Shown here: positions 1 through 5,086 of the stretch, piece by piece
How positions within the stretch are numbered: the first letter of the stretch is position 1
Layout: the number at the start of each line of letters is the position of its first letter
Assembly: GCA_003490025.1 (NCBI GenBank)
Contig: DNJC01000103.1
Coordinates: 1 to 14,019 of the forward strand
Source: Geobacter sp.
GTDB lineage: Bacteria > Desulfobacterota > Desulfuromonadia > Geobacterales > Geobacteraceae
Direction of reading: 5' to 3'
Length of the DNA: 14,019 nucleotides
Made by a program: the position numbers and the translations under genes
Notes under the pieces: model-generated
Databases searched by the model: none
Told to the model about the DNA's origin: nothing
What the model saw: only the letters and a program-made list of their open reading frames with translations

Positions 1-320
1 ACGCGGCCGATCAGGGCCTCGCCCACCGGGACCTCGACGATCTTGCCGGTCAGCTTGACCGTGTCGCCTTCCTTGATCTCGGAGAACTCGCCGAGGATCG
101 CCGCACCGACGTTGTCTTCCTCGAGGTTCAGAACCATGCCGGTGATGCCGCCCGGGAACTCGAGAAGCTCCCCTGCCATCGCCTTGTCAAGACCGTGGAT
201 ACGGGCAATACCGTCACCGATGGAGATGATGGTCCCCGTTTCGGCGACTGCTACCTCGGTGCCGTACTCCTTGATCTGCTTCCTGATAATCTCGCTGATT
301 TCTTCCGCTTTGATTTCCAT
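1..320 (-). CDS. atpA: F1Fo ATP synthase subunit alpha, N-terminal part (cut by window edge)
   Basis: Alpha subunit of the catalytic F1 head of ATP synthase, on the cytoplasmic face of the inner membrane. Only the first 106 codons lie in the window; the gene runs off the left edge. The translated part begins MEIKAEEISEIIRKQI and continues through the N-terminal beta-barrel (about residues 25-95), with GIARIHGLDKAMAGELLEF and the NLEEDNVGAAILG stretch typical of AtpA. The nucleotide-binding domain would lie beyond the edge. Start ATG is at 318-320, 8 nt after the atpH stop, with AAGGGGTGAG as ribosome binding site partly inside the end of atpH. This tight spacing indicates one mRNA and translational coupling. 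The gamma, beta and epsilon genes are expected further along but are not visible. Confidence 0.96.
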   Translation of the reverse strand, partial: MEIKAEEISEIIRKQIKEYGTEVAVAETGTIISIGDGIARIHGLDKAMAGELLEFPGGITGMVLNLEEDNVGAAILGEFSEIKEGDTVKLTGKIVEVPVGEALIGR

Positions 321-328
321 AGAACCGC

Positions 329-871
329 TCACCCCTTCTGTAATATATCCTGAATTCTAGCTAGCTGTGTTCTTACACTTCCGTCGAAAACCTTGCCGCC
401 GATCTTGGTAACAACCCCGCCGATCAGCGAGGGGTCCACTTCAACTTTGAGTTCCACCTTCTTGCCGGTCGACTTGGCAAGGGCGCTCCTGATTTCCTCA
501 ATTTGCGCAGCCTCAAGGGGGAGCCCCGAGGAGAGCGTCGGCCGGATCACACCGGAGAGTTCATCCGCGAAGGCGCCGTAGCTCTCCGCGATCAGCGGCA
601 GCACCGAGATGCGCCCGCGCTCCAGGAGAAGCATCAGCATGTTGGAGATCATCGGGGTGATGGAGAGTTTCGCCACCAGGTCCTTCAGGATCTCTTTCTT
701 CGCTTCGATGCCGTAGGCAGGGTTGGCAAAAATGGCCGAGAGCTCGCGGCTGTCAGTCAGAAGGGCGCTGAAGCGGGTCAGCTCGCTGCTGAACCCTTCC
801 ACGCTCCCTGCTTCCGAGCCAATCTGCACGAGTGCCTTGGCGTAACGTTTGGCAATAGCGTTAGTACTCAA
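329..871 (-). CDS. atpH: F1Fo ATP synthase subunit delta
   Basis: Delta (OSCP) subunit, which ties the top of the F1 alpha/beta hexamer to the peripheral stalk. The 180-aa product begins MSTNAIAKRYAKALVQIG, the conserved N-terminal helical domain, and ends with the family's C-terminal block (SLIGGVVTKIGGKVFDGSVRTQL, then RIQDIL). Length is normal. The start codon is TTG at 869-871; it shares TTGA with the stop of atpF, and the strong site AAGGTGGTGA lies 7 nt upstream inside atpF. No ATG near this point would give the conserved N-terminus. The overlap implies coupling with atpF and perhaps tuned output through the weaker start codon. The next gene, atpA, begins 8 nt downstream. Confidence 0.95.
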   Translation of the reverse strand: MSTNAIAKRYAKALVQIGSEAGSVEGFSSELTRFSALLTDSRELSAIFANPAYGIEAKKEILKDLVAKLSITPMISNMLMLLLERGRISVLPLIAESYGAFADELSGVIRPTLSSGLPLEAAQIEEIRSALAKSTGKKVELKVEVDPSLIGGVVTKIGGKVFDGSVRTQLARIQDILQKG

Positions 872-1482
872 TGTAGAGTCACCACCTTGGAGATATAGTC
901 GCCCACCAGCTTGTCCTGGTCGCCTTTTGCGATGTTCTGCTTGATCTTCTTCTCGGCGAGGTCAACGGCAAGGCGTGCAGCCTCGGCGCGGAGCTCGTCC
1001 TTCGCCTTCAGGACTTCCTGTGCCGCGGAAGCCTCCGCCTGGGCCTTGATTCTCGCTGCGGCATCTTTCGCCTCGGCGATGATCCGCTCCTTCTCTAGCT
1101 CACCTTCGCGCTTCATGTTGGCCGAGATCACCTCGATCTCCTTGTTGGCCTCGTCCAGACGCTTGGAGTACTCGGCGAATTTCTTCTCCGCAGCCTCTTT
1201 GGCCTCGACCGCTTCCTTCAGGGTGCGCTCGATGCCGGTACGGCGGGCGGCGAGGGTCCCTTTCACGTCGGCCTTCTTGATGGCCCAGATGGCGATGGCG
1301 GCCAGCGCTGCGAAGTCGATGCAGCGCCACATGAAGTCCTTCATCTGTGCGGCGCCGTGGCCGGCCTCGTGCGCGGTGCCCGCGTGCTCGGCGGCCTCCT
1401 CGGCGAAGCCGAGCGCTGCGAGGCAGAGGACCACGCAGACGGAGAGGATGGAAACGATCGCTACTTTGGATTTCTTATGCAT
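868..1482 (-). CDS. atpF: F1Fo ATP synthase subunit b
   Basis: Peripheral stalk b subunit. The 204-aa product has a hydrophobic N-terminus (about residues 8-25) ending in GFAEEAAEHAG, which looks like a cleavable signal peptide, then a second hydrophobic helix (about 50-68, CIDFAALAAIAIWAI), and then a long charged Ala/Glu/Lys-rich coiled coil to the end, as expected for the stalk dimer. The start chosen is ATG 1480-1482, with GGGGAGGAG 8 nt upstream. The reading frame stays open further upstream to 1623, but that would overlap most of the end of atpX and lacks family similarity. The gene follows the atpX stop by 1 nt and overlaps the atpH TTG start. The second N-terminal hydrophobic segment differs from the single-anchor E. 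coli b subunit. Confidence 0.93.
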   Translation of the reverse strand: MHKKSKVAIVSILSVCVVLCLAALGFAEEAAEHAGTAHEAGHGAAQMKDFMWRCIDFAALAAIAIWAIKKADVKGTLAARRTGIERTLKEAVEAKEAAEKKFAEYSKRLDEANKEIEVISANMKREGELEKERIIAEAKDAAARIKAQAEASAAQEVLKAKDELRAEAARLAVDLAEKKIKQNIAKGDQDKLVGDYISKVVTLH

Positions 1483-1483
1483 G

Positions 1484-1909
1484 CTAGAGACTCCTCCCCA
1501 GAACTTTTTCGCAGATTTCGGCGGACAGGGTCTCGGCGCTGGCGGTGAGAAGGCGACGTGCGTCGTCGGCTTCCTTGGCCACCCTGGCCTTGATGGAGGC
1601 AAGGGAGTCGGTGGCTTCGGCACGGGCTTTGTCGAGGATGGCGGCCTCCTGCTGCTGGGCCTCCTTCTTCAAAACGCCACGCTCGTCGGCGGCGCCGGCG
1701 CGAACTTCGCGCATGCGGGCCTCGTAGCTGGCCAGCTTCTCCTGGACCTCCTGATCGACGGCAGCGCTTTTCAGCTTCGCCTCGCTGATCTGGGCGGCGC
1801 GGTCTGCGAGCTGTTTCCTGATCGGCTTGTACAGGAACACGTTCAGCAGAAGCACCAGCACCAGGAAGTTCACCAGCTGGAATACAAATGCGATGTCTAA
1901 ATTGATCAC
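1484..1909 (-). CDS. atpX: F1Fo ATP synthase subunit b' (second b-type subunit)
   Basis: Second b-type stalk subunit (b', AtpF'/AtpX), which pairs with b as a heterodimer. The protein of about 141 aa has one N-terminal membrane helix (INLDIAFVFQLVNFLVLVLL), then the LYKPIRKQLADR motif just after the membrane that is typical of b/b' subunits, then a coiled coil rich in Ala, Glu and Arg. It is the first gene of the operon. I choose GTG at 1907-1909: GAGG lies 7 nt upstream, whereas the TTG one codon earlier would be only 4 nt from it. The Fo a and c genes (atpB, atpE) are absent here, so they must lie elsewhere, as is usual in Geobacter. Confidence 0.92.
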   Translation of the reverse strand: MINLDIAFVFQLVNFLVLVLLLNVFLYKPIRKQLADRAAQISEAKLKSAAVDQEVQEKLASYEARMREVRAGAADERGVLKKEAQQQEAAILDKARAEATDSLASIKARVAKEADDARRLLTASAETLSAEICEKVLGRSL

Positions 1910-1981
1910 CAAACCACCTCTATTTGAACATTTTTAAAGGCATGCGCCTCAGTCGATTCTACAGGGGGCCGCGCAAAACAG

Positions 1982-2015
1982 GTGATAGCTATCACATAAA
2001 TCCTTTTTGTGTCAA
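1982..2015 (-). promoter_or_regulatory. Predicted atp operon promoter with palindromic operator
   Basis: Read on the minus strand, TTGACA (2010-2015, a perfect -35) is followed after 16 nt by GATAGC (1988-1993) preceded by TGT, a weak extended -10. Transcription would begin near 1981, giving a leader of about 72 nt before atpX. The perfect 14-bp palindrome GTGATAGCTATCAC (1982-1995) covers the -10 region, the position expected for a repressor site. The identity of the binding protein is not known from the sequence. HgtR, a Geobacter repressor of biosynthesis and energy genes, is one candidate by function only. Confidence 0.5.
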
Positions 2016-2254
2016 GCGATTTATCGATTTGCGTGAAGAATTGTATACACTTTTTACACCCGAAGACACGGGCGTGCAGGGCAACTGGAGCAGTGACAGA
2101 ACACCACCGGCGACAGTCCCAGACAGGCCGGGAGCCTTCTGTCAGCAGGTTTCGCCAGAGCGTTTCAAAACAGGTTTTGACAGACCGCACTCCCCATTGC
2201 GCCAGTCTTCATCCCCTGCTTGAGCGATCAATCCCCGGGAAAGACGGAGTTCCG

Positions 2255-2382
2255 CTCGCCCTCCGGGAGAGGGTGGCCGAAGGCCGGGTGAGGGCGCTGC
2301 CATGGGCGAGAAAAGCGCACCGAAGGCAAACGATCTCGGAGTTGACTGGCGCCCTCACCCCGACCCTCTCCCGGAGGGCGAG
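2255..2382. repeat. Long inverted repeat, family A, copy 1
   Basis: The outer arms CTCGCCCTCCGGGAGAGGGT (2255-2274) and its exact complement (2363-2382) pair over 20 bp. Inner arms GGGTGAGGGCGC (2286-2297) and 2349-2360 pair over 12 bp. The interior of about 51 nt is not conserved with the second copy at 13909-14019. The element looks like a MITE- or REP-type intergenic element. It lies between parB and the atp promoter. Translations of it in any frame are not genes. Confidence 0.85.
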
Positions 2383-2437
2383 GGGGAGCCTGAGAGCGCG
2401 GGGGAAAGCTGGTGACTGCAATTCAAGAGGCCTAACC

Positions 2438-2465
2438 GTAGGAGCGGCATTCCTGCCGCGATAGG
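2438..2465. repeat. Short REP-like palindrome, family B
   Basis: The sequence GTAGGAGCGGCATTCC followed by TGCCGCGATAGG holds a hairpin with stem GCGGCA (2444-2449) and TGCCGC (2454-2459) and a 4-nt loop. The GTAGGAGCGGC opening resembles REP elements common in several proteobacteria. It lies 73 nt beyond the parB stop and has no T-run, so it is not a classical terminator. No other terminator for parAB is visible. Confidence 0.55.
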
Positions 2466-2537
2466 CAGCTTCCCGCGACCCTTGCCCTACCCGGAAGTGA
2501 GGTGCCTTAGCGGGGGTTGTGCGCGGAACACGGTTAC

Positions 2538-3377
2538 CTACAGGTGCAGGAGCTCGACGATCCTGGCAAGTTCCTTCTGGTCGGAGAAGCTGATCTCCAG
2601 CTTCCCGCCGCGGCCGGAACGCCGCAGGGCGACCTTGGCGCCGAAATGCCGCTGGATCTGCTCCAGGAGAGCCTTCTGGTCCGGATCCAGGACCGGCGTC
2701 TGGGCCTTCTTCCCCGGCCCGGCCTTCTTGCGCTTCACCAGCGCCTCGGTCTCCCGCACCGAAAGACGGTTCTTCACGATCTCGTCACGGGCCGCCTTCT
2801 GCTCCTCGGGGTCGTCAAGGGTCAGAAGCGCCCTGGCATGCCCCATGGAGATGCGGTCCTCGGCGACGTCCCGCTTGATCTCGGCGGGAAGGCGCAAAAG
2901 CCTCAACGCGTTTGCGATGGTGGAGCGCTCCTTGCCGACACGCTTGGCGAGTTCCTCCTGGGAAAGGGAGAAACGCTCCAGGAGCGCGTGGTAGGCGTCG
3001 GCCTCCTCTATCGCGTTCAGATCCTCGCGCTGGATATTCTCGATCAGCGCCATCTCCAGCGCCGTTTCCTCCGAGACGTCCTGGATGACCACCGGCACTT
3101 CGCGGAGTCCCGCCTTCTGGGCCGCGCGCCAGCGACGCTCGCCGGCGATCAGCTCGTAGTGACCGGCCTTCTTCAGCACCACCAGCGGCTGGATGATCCC
3201 CTTCTCGCGTATCGAGGCGGCCAGCTCCTCCAGCTTCTCGTTGACGAAGGTCTTCCTCGGCTGCTCCTTGTTGGGCCTGATCTCCTCGATCGGGCAGGAG
3301 AAGTACTTCTTGCCGTGGTCCTCGACGACGGGGAGCAGCGCCCCCATCCCCTTACCCAGTCCCATTTTCTTAACCAT
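2538..3377 (-). CDS. parB: Chromosome partitioning protein ParB
   Basis: ParB is the CTP-dependent DNA clamp that loads at parS and spreads to organise the replication origin region. The 279-aa product starts MVKKMGLGKGMGALLP, the usual ParB N-terminus. It has the N-terminal CTPase/ParB domain (about 24-115) with GERRWRAAQKAG (79-90), the ENIQREDLN motif (113-121), a helix-turn-helix (about 138-163, SQEELAKRVGKERSTIANAL) and a C-terminal dimerisation domain (about 228-279). Start ATG 3375-3377 has GGGAGG 7 nt upstream and overlaps the parA stop by 8 nt (ATGGTTAA). An in-frame start 33 nt upstream would add residues not typical of ParB. No copy of the canonical parS (TGTTTCACGTGAAACA) is visible in the window. 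Confidence 0.96.
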   Translation of the reverse strand: MVKKMGLGKGMGALLPVVEDHGKKYFSCPIEEIRPNKEQPRKTFVNEKLEELAASIREKGIIQPLVVLKKAGHYELIAGERRWRAAQKAGLREVPVVIQDVSEETALEMALIENIQREDLNAIEEADAYHALLERFSLSQEELAKRVGKERSTIANALRLLRLPAEIKRDVAEDRISMGHARALLTLDDPEEQKAARDEIVKNRLSVRETEALVKRKKAGPGKKAQTPVLDPDQKALLEQIQRHFGAKVALRRSGRGGKLEISFSDQKELARIVELLHL

Positions 3378-4143
3378 GCGATGCCTCCCGCCCGATGATT
3401 TCCTTGGCAAGGTCCATGTAGCTCGTGGCCCCCTTGGAGGTGATGTCGTACAAGCAGATCGGCTTCCCGTGCGAGGGGGCCTCGGAAAGCCTGACGTTTC
3501 TCGGGATGACCGTCTGCATGGTCTCCCTCGGGAAGTGGGCCCGGATCTCGTCGCTCACCTGGCGCGACAGGTTGTTCCTGGCATCGAACATGGTGAGGAG
3601 AATCCCCTCGATGGCGAGCGACCTGTTCAGCCCCTGCTGGATCAGGTTGATGGTCTTCACTATCTGCGAGAGCCCTTCCATGGCGTAGAACTCGCACTGA
3701 AGCGGTATCAGGACAGAATTGGCCGCGGTCATCGCGTTGATGGTCAGGAGGTTCAACGAGGGAGGGCAATCTATGAAGATGTAGTCGTAGGAGTCGGAGA
3801 GCCCGGAAAGGATCTTCTTCAGCTTCCGCTCGCGGTCCGTGACGCTGACCAGCTCCAGCTCCGCGCCCGCGAGATCGGACGTCGCCGGCAAGAGGTGCAG
3901 GTACGGGAGTTCGGTCCGCTGCACGATTCCCGCGGCCGGCACTTCGTTGATGAGCGCGTCGTAAATGCTCTCCTCGAGCTGATCCTTGTCAGCGCCGACG
4001 CCGCTTCCCGCGTTCCCCTGCGGATCCATATCGACCAGCAGCACCCGCCTTTCGGCGACCGCCAGCGAGGCCGAGAGGTTCACCGCCGTCGTGGTCTTGC
4101 CCACCCCACCCTTCTGATTCGCCACACAGATGATCTTTGCCAT
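3370..4143 (-). CDS. parA: Chromosome partitioning ATPase ParA (Soj family)
   Basis: ParA/Soj Walker ATPase that binds the nucleoid and moves ParB-parS complexes. The 257-aa product has the deviant Walker A motif KGGVGKTT (11-18) with the signature lysine (K11), the LLVDMDPQGNAGSG switch region (35-48), Walker B YIFIDCPPSLNLLT (about 120-133), and the later PRNVRLSEAPSHGKP block that identifies chromosomal ParA/Soj. Length is normal. Start ATG 4141-4143 has only a weak ribosome binding site (GAGAAG). It is first in a parA-parB operon and divergent from the cytochrome gene. I see no convincing sigma-70 promoter in the 220-nt gap. The gidA/rsmG genes that often precede parA are not here. Confidence 0.97.
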   Translation of the reverse strand: MAKIICVANQKGGVGKTTTAVNLSASLAVAERRVLLVDMDPQGNAGSGVGADKDQLEESIYDALINEVPAAGIVQRTELPYLHLLPATSDLAGAELELVSVTDRERKLKKILSGLSDSYDYIFIDCPPSLNLLTINAMTAANSVLIPLQCEFYAMEGLSQIVKTINLIQQGLNRSLAIEGILLTMFDARNNLSRQVSDEIRAHFPRETMQTVIPRNVRLSEAPSHGKPICLYDITSKGATSYMDLAKEIIGREASHG

Positions 4144-4258
4144 AGGTTTCTTCTCGATAGGTACGTTGAACGACTGTTAAAGAACACAAAAAGCATGGAA
4201 AAGTACCATACTGCCGGCGCTATGAAAAGGATTTTTCTCGCCCGCCTTTAGCCCTCTT

Positions 4259-4300
4259 TTGACTTTGGTCAAGGCAGACGGGGTCGGGAACGGTTATTCT
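4259..4300 (+). promoter_or_regulatory. Predicted promoter of the triheme cytochrome with FNR/CRP-type palindrome
   Basis: TTGACTTTGGTCAA (4259-4272) is a palindrome with 5-bp arms and a 4-nt centre, the form of FNR/CRP-superfamily sites (TTGAt-N4-aTCAA). A -10-like TATTCT lies at 4295-4300, giving +1 near 4307. The palindrome centre is then exactly at -41.5, the class II activator position. There is no good -35 hexamer, as expected for an activator-dependent promoter. HcpR-like regulators of metal and sulfate reducers are possible binders; this is inference. Confidence 0.5.
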
Positions 4301-4366
4301 GCACGGGCAAAAAGCGGTTTTCGCCCGCAGCCGGCACTGATTTCCAGGGCCCCACAAGGAGACCAC

Positions 4367-4618
4367 ATGAAGATACTTATTCCCGCAGTCGCACTGCTAT
4401 TTGCCGCAAACGCGGCGTTCGCTTTCGAGTGCAAGGTGTGCCACAGCAAGAACCCGGCGATGGTCCGCATGCACAAGGCGCTGCAGGGAAGAAACTGCTT
4501 CGACTGCCACAAGATGGGCGAGAAGCTCATGGGCAAAGGGATACCCAAGGACAAGTCGGCGCAGATCAAGCGGAGGGAATCCGATCCGATCTGCTTCGAG
4601 TGCCATAAACGCCACTAG
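4367..4618 (+). CDS. Small periplasmic triheme c-type cytochrome
   Basis: Probable periplasmic electron carrier. The 83-aa precursor has a signal peptide (MKILIPAVALLFAANAAFA, cleaved after about residue 19) and a mature part of about 64 aa with three CXXCH heme sites: C22-H26 (CKVCH), C44-H48 (CFDCH) and C76-H80 (CFECH). It is Lys/Arg-rich, as are the small c7-type cytochromes of Geobacter, but shorter, and it has only two further histidines (H36, H83). Start ATG 4367 has AAGGAGA 5 nt upstream; the frame is open further upstream but only this start gives an export signal. It stands alone, with its own predicted promoter and terminator. Partner and substrate are unknown; respiratory electron transfer is inferred. 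It would need a heme ligation system such as ResB/CcsA. Confidence 0.93.
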   Translation: MKILIPAVALLFAANAAFAFECKVCHSKNPAMVRMHKALQGRNCFDCHKMGEKLMGKGIPKDKSAQIKRRESDPICFECHKRH

Positions 4619-4623
4619 AAACC

Positions 4624-4653
4624 GTTCTACGTTCACGTTCTACGTTCTACGTT
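4624..4653 (+). repeat. Tandem 7-nt repeat just after the cytochrome gene
   Basis: Successive units GTTCTAC, GTTCAC, GTTCTAC, GTTCTAC and a final GTT lie 6 nt after the cytochrome stop. One unit lacks a base. It is noncoding, and no function is evident. Confidence 0.6.
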
Positions 4654-4702
4654 AAGAACCTCACCGCACGGATTTTCCTGGTCAGCCTCCTGATCAGTCT
4701 TT

Positions 4703-4747
4703 GCCCCTCACGATTTGCCCCTCCTGGCGCGTGAGGGGCCTTTTTTT
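4703..4747 (+). terminator. Rho-independent terminator of the cytochrome gene
   Basis: Stem GCCCCTCACG (4703-4712) pairs perfectly with CGTGAGGGGC (4730-4739) across a 17-nt loop, followed by seven T (4741-4747). It is 84 nt after the cytochrome stop and isolates that gene from the sensor gene downstream. Confidence 0.85.
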
Positions 4748-4829
4748 CGCCGAATCAAGCACGCATATTTCGCTGCAGCGTCCCTCCCCCTGCTTAACCC
4801 ATCCCCACCCCGGCCCTCACTGCCATTGA

Positions 4830-4857
4830 GTAGGGGCGAATAATCATTCGCCCCTAC
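4830..4857. repeat. 28-bp palindromic repeat, family C, copy 1
   Basis: Arms GTAGGGGCGAAT and ATTCGCCCCTAC pair perfectly over 12 bp around a 4-nt loop (AATC), extendable by one A-T pair. An identical 28-bp copy lies at 7047-7074. It is REP-like, intergenic, and has no T-run. Confidence 0.85.
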
Positions 4858-4890
4858 TTGAACCCCCATCTATCTTGACAAAGCGGTCCC

Positions 4891-4990
4891 CGCCCCCGGA
4901 GGGGGAGGGTCAGGGAGGGGGAAGTCTGCCGCTTCTTTGCTGAAGCCGCAAGTCTTCCCCCCTCCCAACCTCCCCCGCTGGGGGGAGGAG
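4891..4990. repeat. Imperfect G/C-rich inverted repeat, family D
   Basis: A G-rich left part (CCCCCGGAGGGGGAGGGT, then AGGGAGGGGGAAG) is matched by a C-rich right part (AGTCTTCCCCCCTCCCAACC, then TCCCCCGCTGGGGGGAGG). The centre carries CGCTTC and GAAGCCG, so the whole could fold into one long imperfect hairpin. It differs in sequence from family A but has a similar style. With the family C palindrome it fills the 4619-5086 gap. Confidence 0.65.
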
Positions 4991-5027
4991 TAAGTGGTTA
5001 GTAGTGGGTCATAAGTCTCCGTTTCCC

Positions 5028-5082
5028 TTGCACATCCCGCCGCCTCCGGTATACTTTCCGCTTTATTGGATTGATTAGGAGG
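5028..5082 (+). promoter_or_regulatory. Sigma-70-type promoter and strong ribosome binding site of the heme sensor gene
   Basis: TTGCAC (5028-5033), a 16-nt spacer and TATACT (5050-5055) predict transcription from about 5062, giving a 25-nt leader. AGGAGG (5077-5082) is a strong ribosome binding site 4 nt before the ATG at 5087. No operator-like palindrome is seen. Confidence 0.6.
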
Positions 5083-5086
5083 ATGC

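Noticed and set aside
911..1900. Long plus-strand reading frame of 329 codons opposite atpF and atpX
   Set aside because: It is antisense to two well-identified ATP synthase genes and has no domain; it is a by-product of G+C-rich codon use.
2037..2055. TGTATACA palindrome and TATACAAT as an alternative atp promoter
   Set aside because: No credible -35 17 nt upstream; the TTGACA promoter closer to atpX is better.
2094..2162. Possible long imperfect hairpin (GGCGA...ACAG / CTGT...TCGCC) upstream of the atp promoter
   Set aside because: Only short paired blocks separated by unpaired runs; no riboswitch or known RNA motif recognised.
2009..2464. Plus-strand reading frames in the parB-atpX gap
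   Set aside because: They run through the palindromic repeat (2255-2382), giving Arg/Pro-rich translations, and have no ribosome binding site or recognisable domain.
3193..4251. Plus-strand frame of 352 codons across parA/parB
   Set aside because: Antisense to clear parA and parB genes, with no family motifs.
4875..4881. TTGACA-like sequence before the family D repeat
   Set aside because: No -10 at a proper distance; it is followed by G/C-rich repeat sequence.
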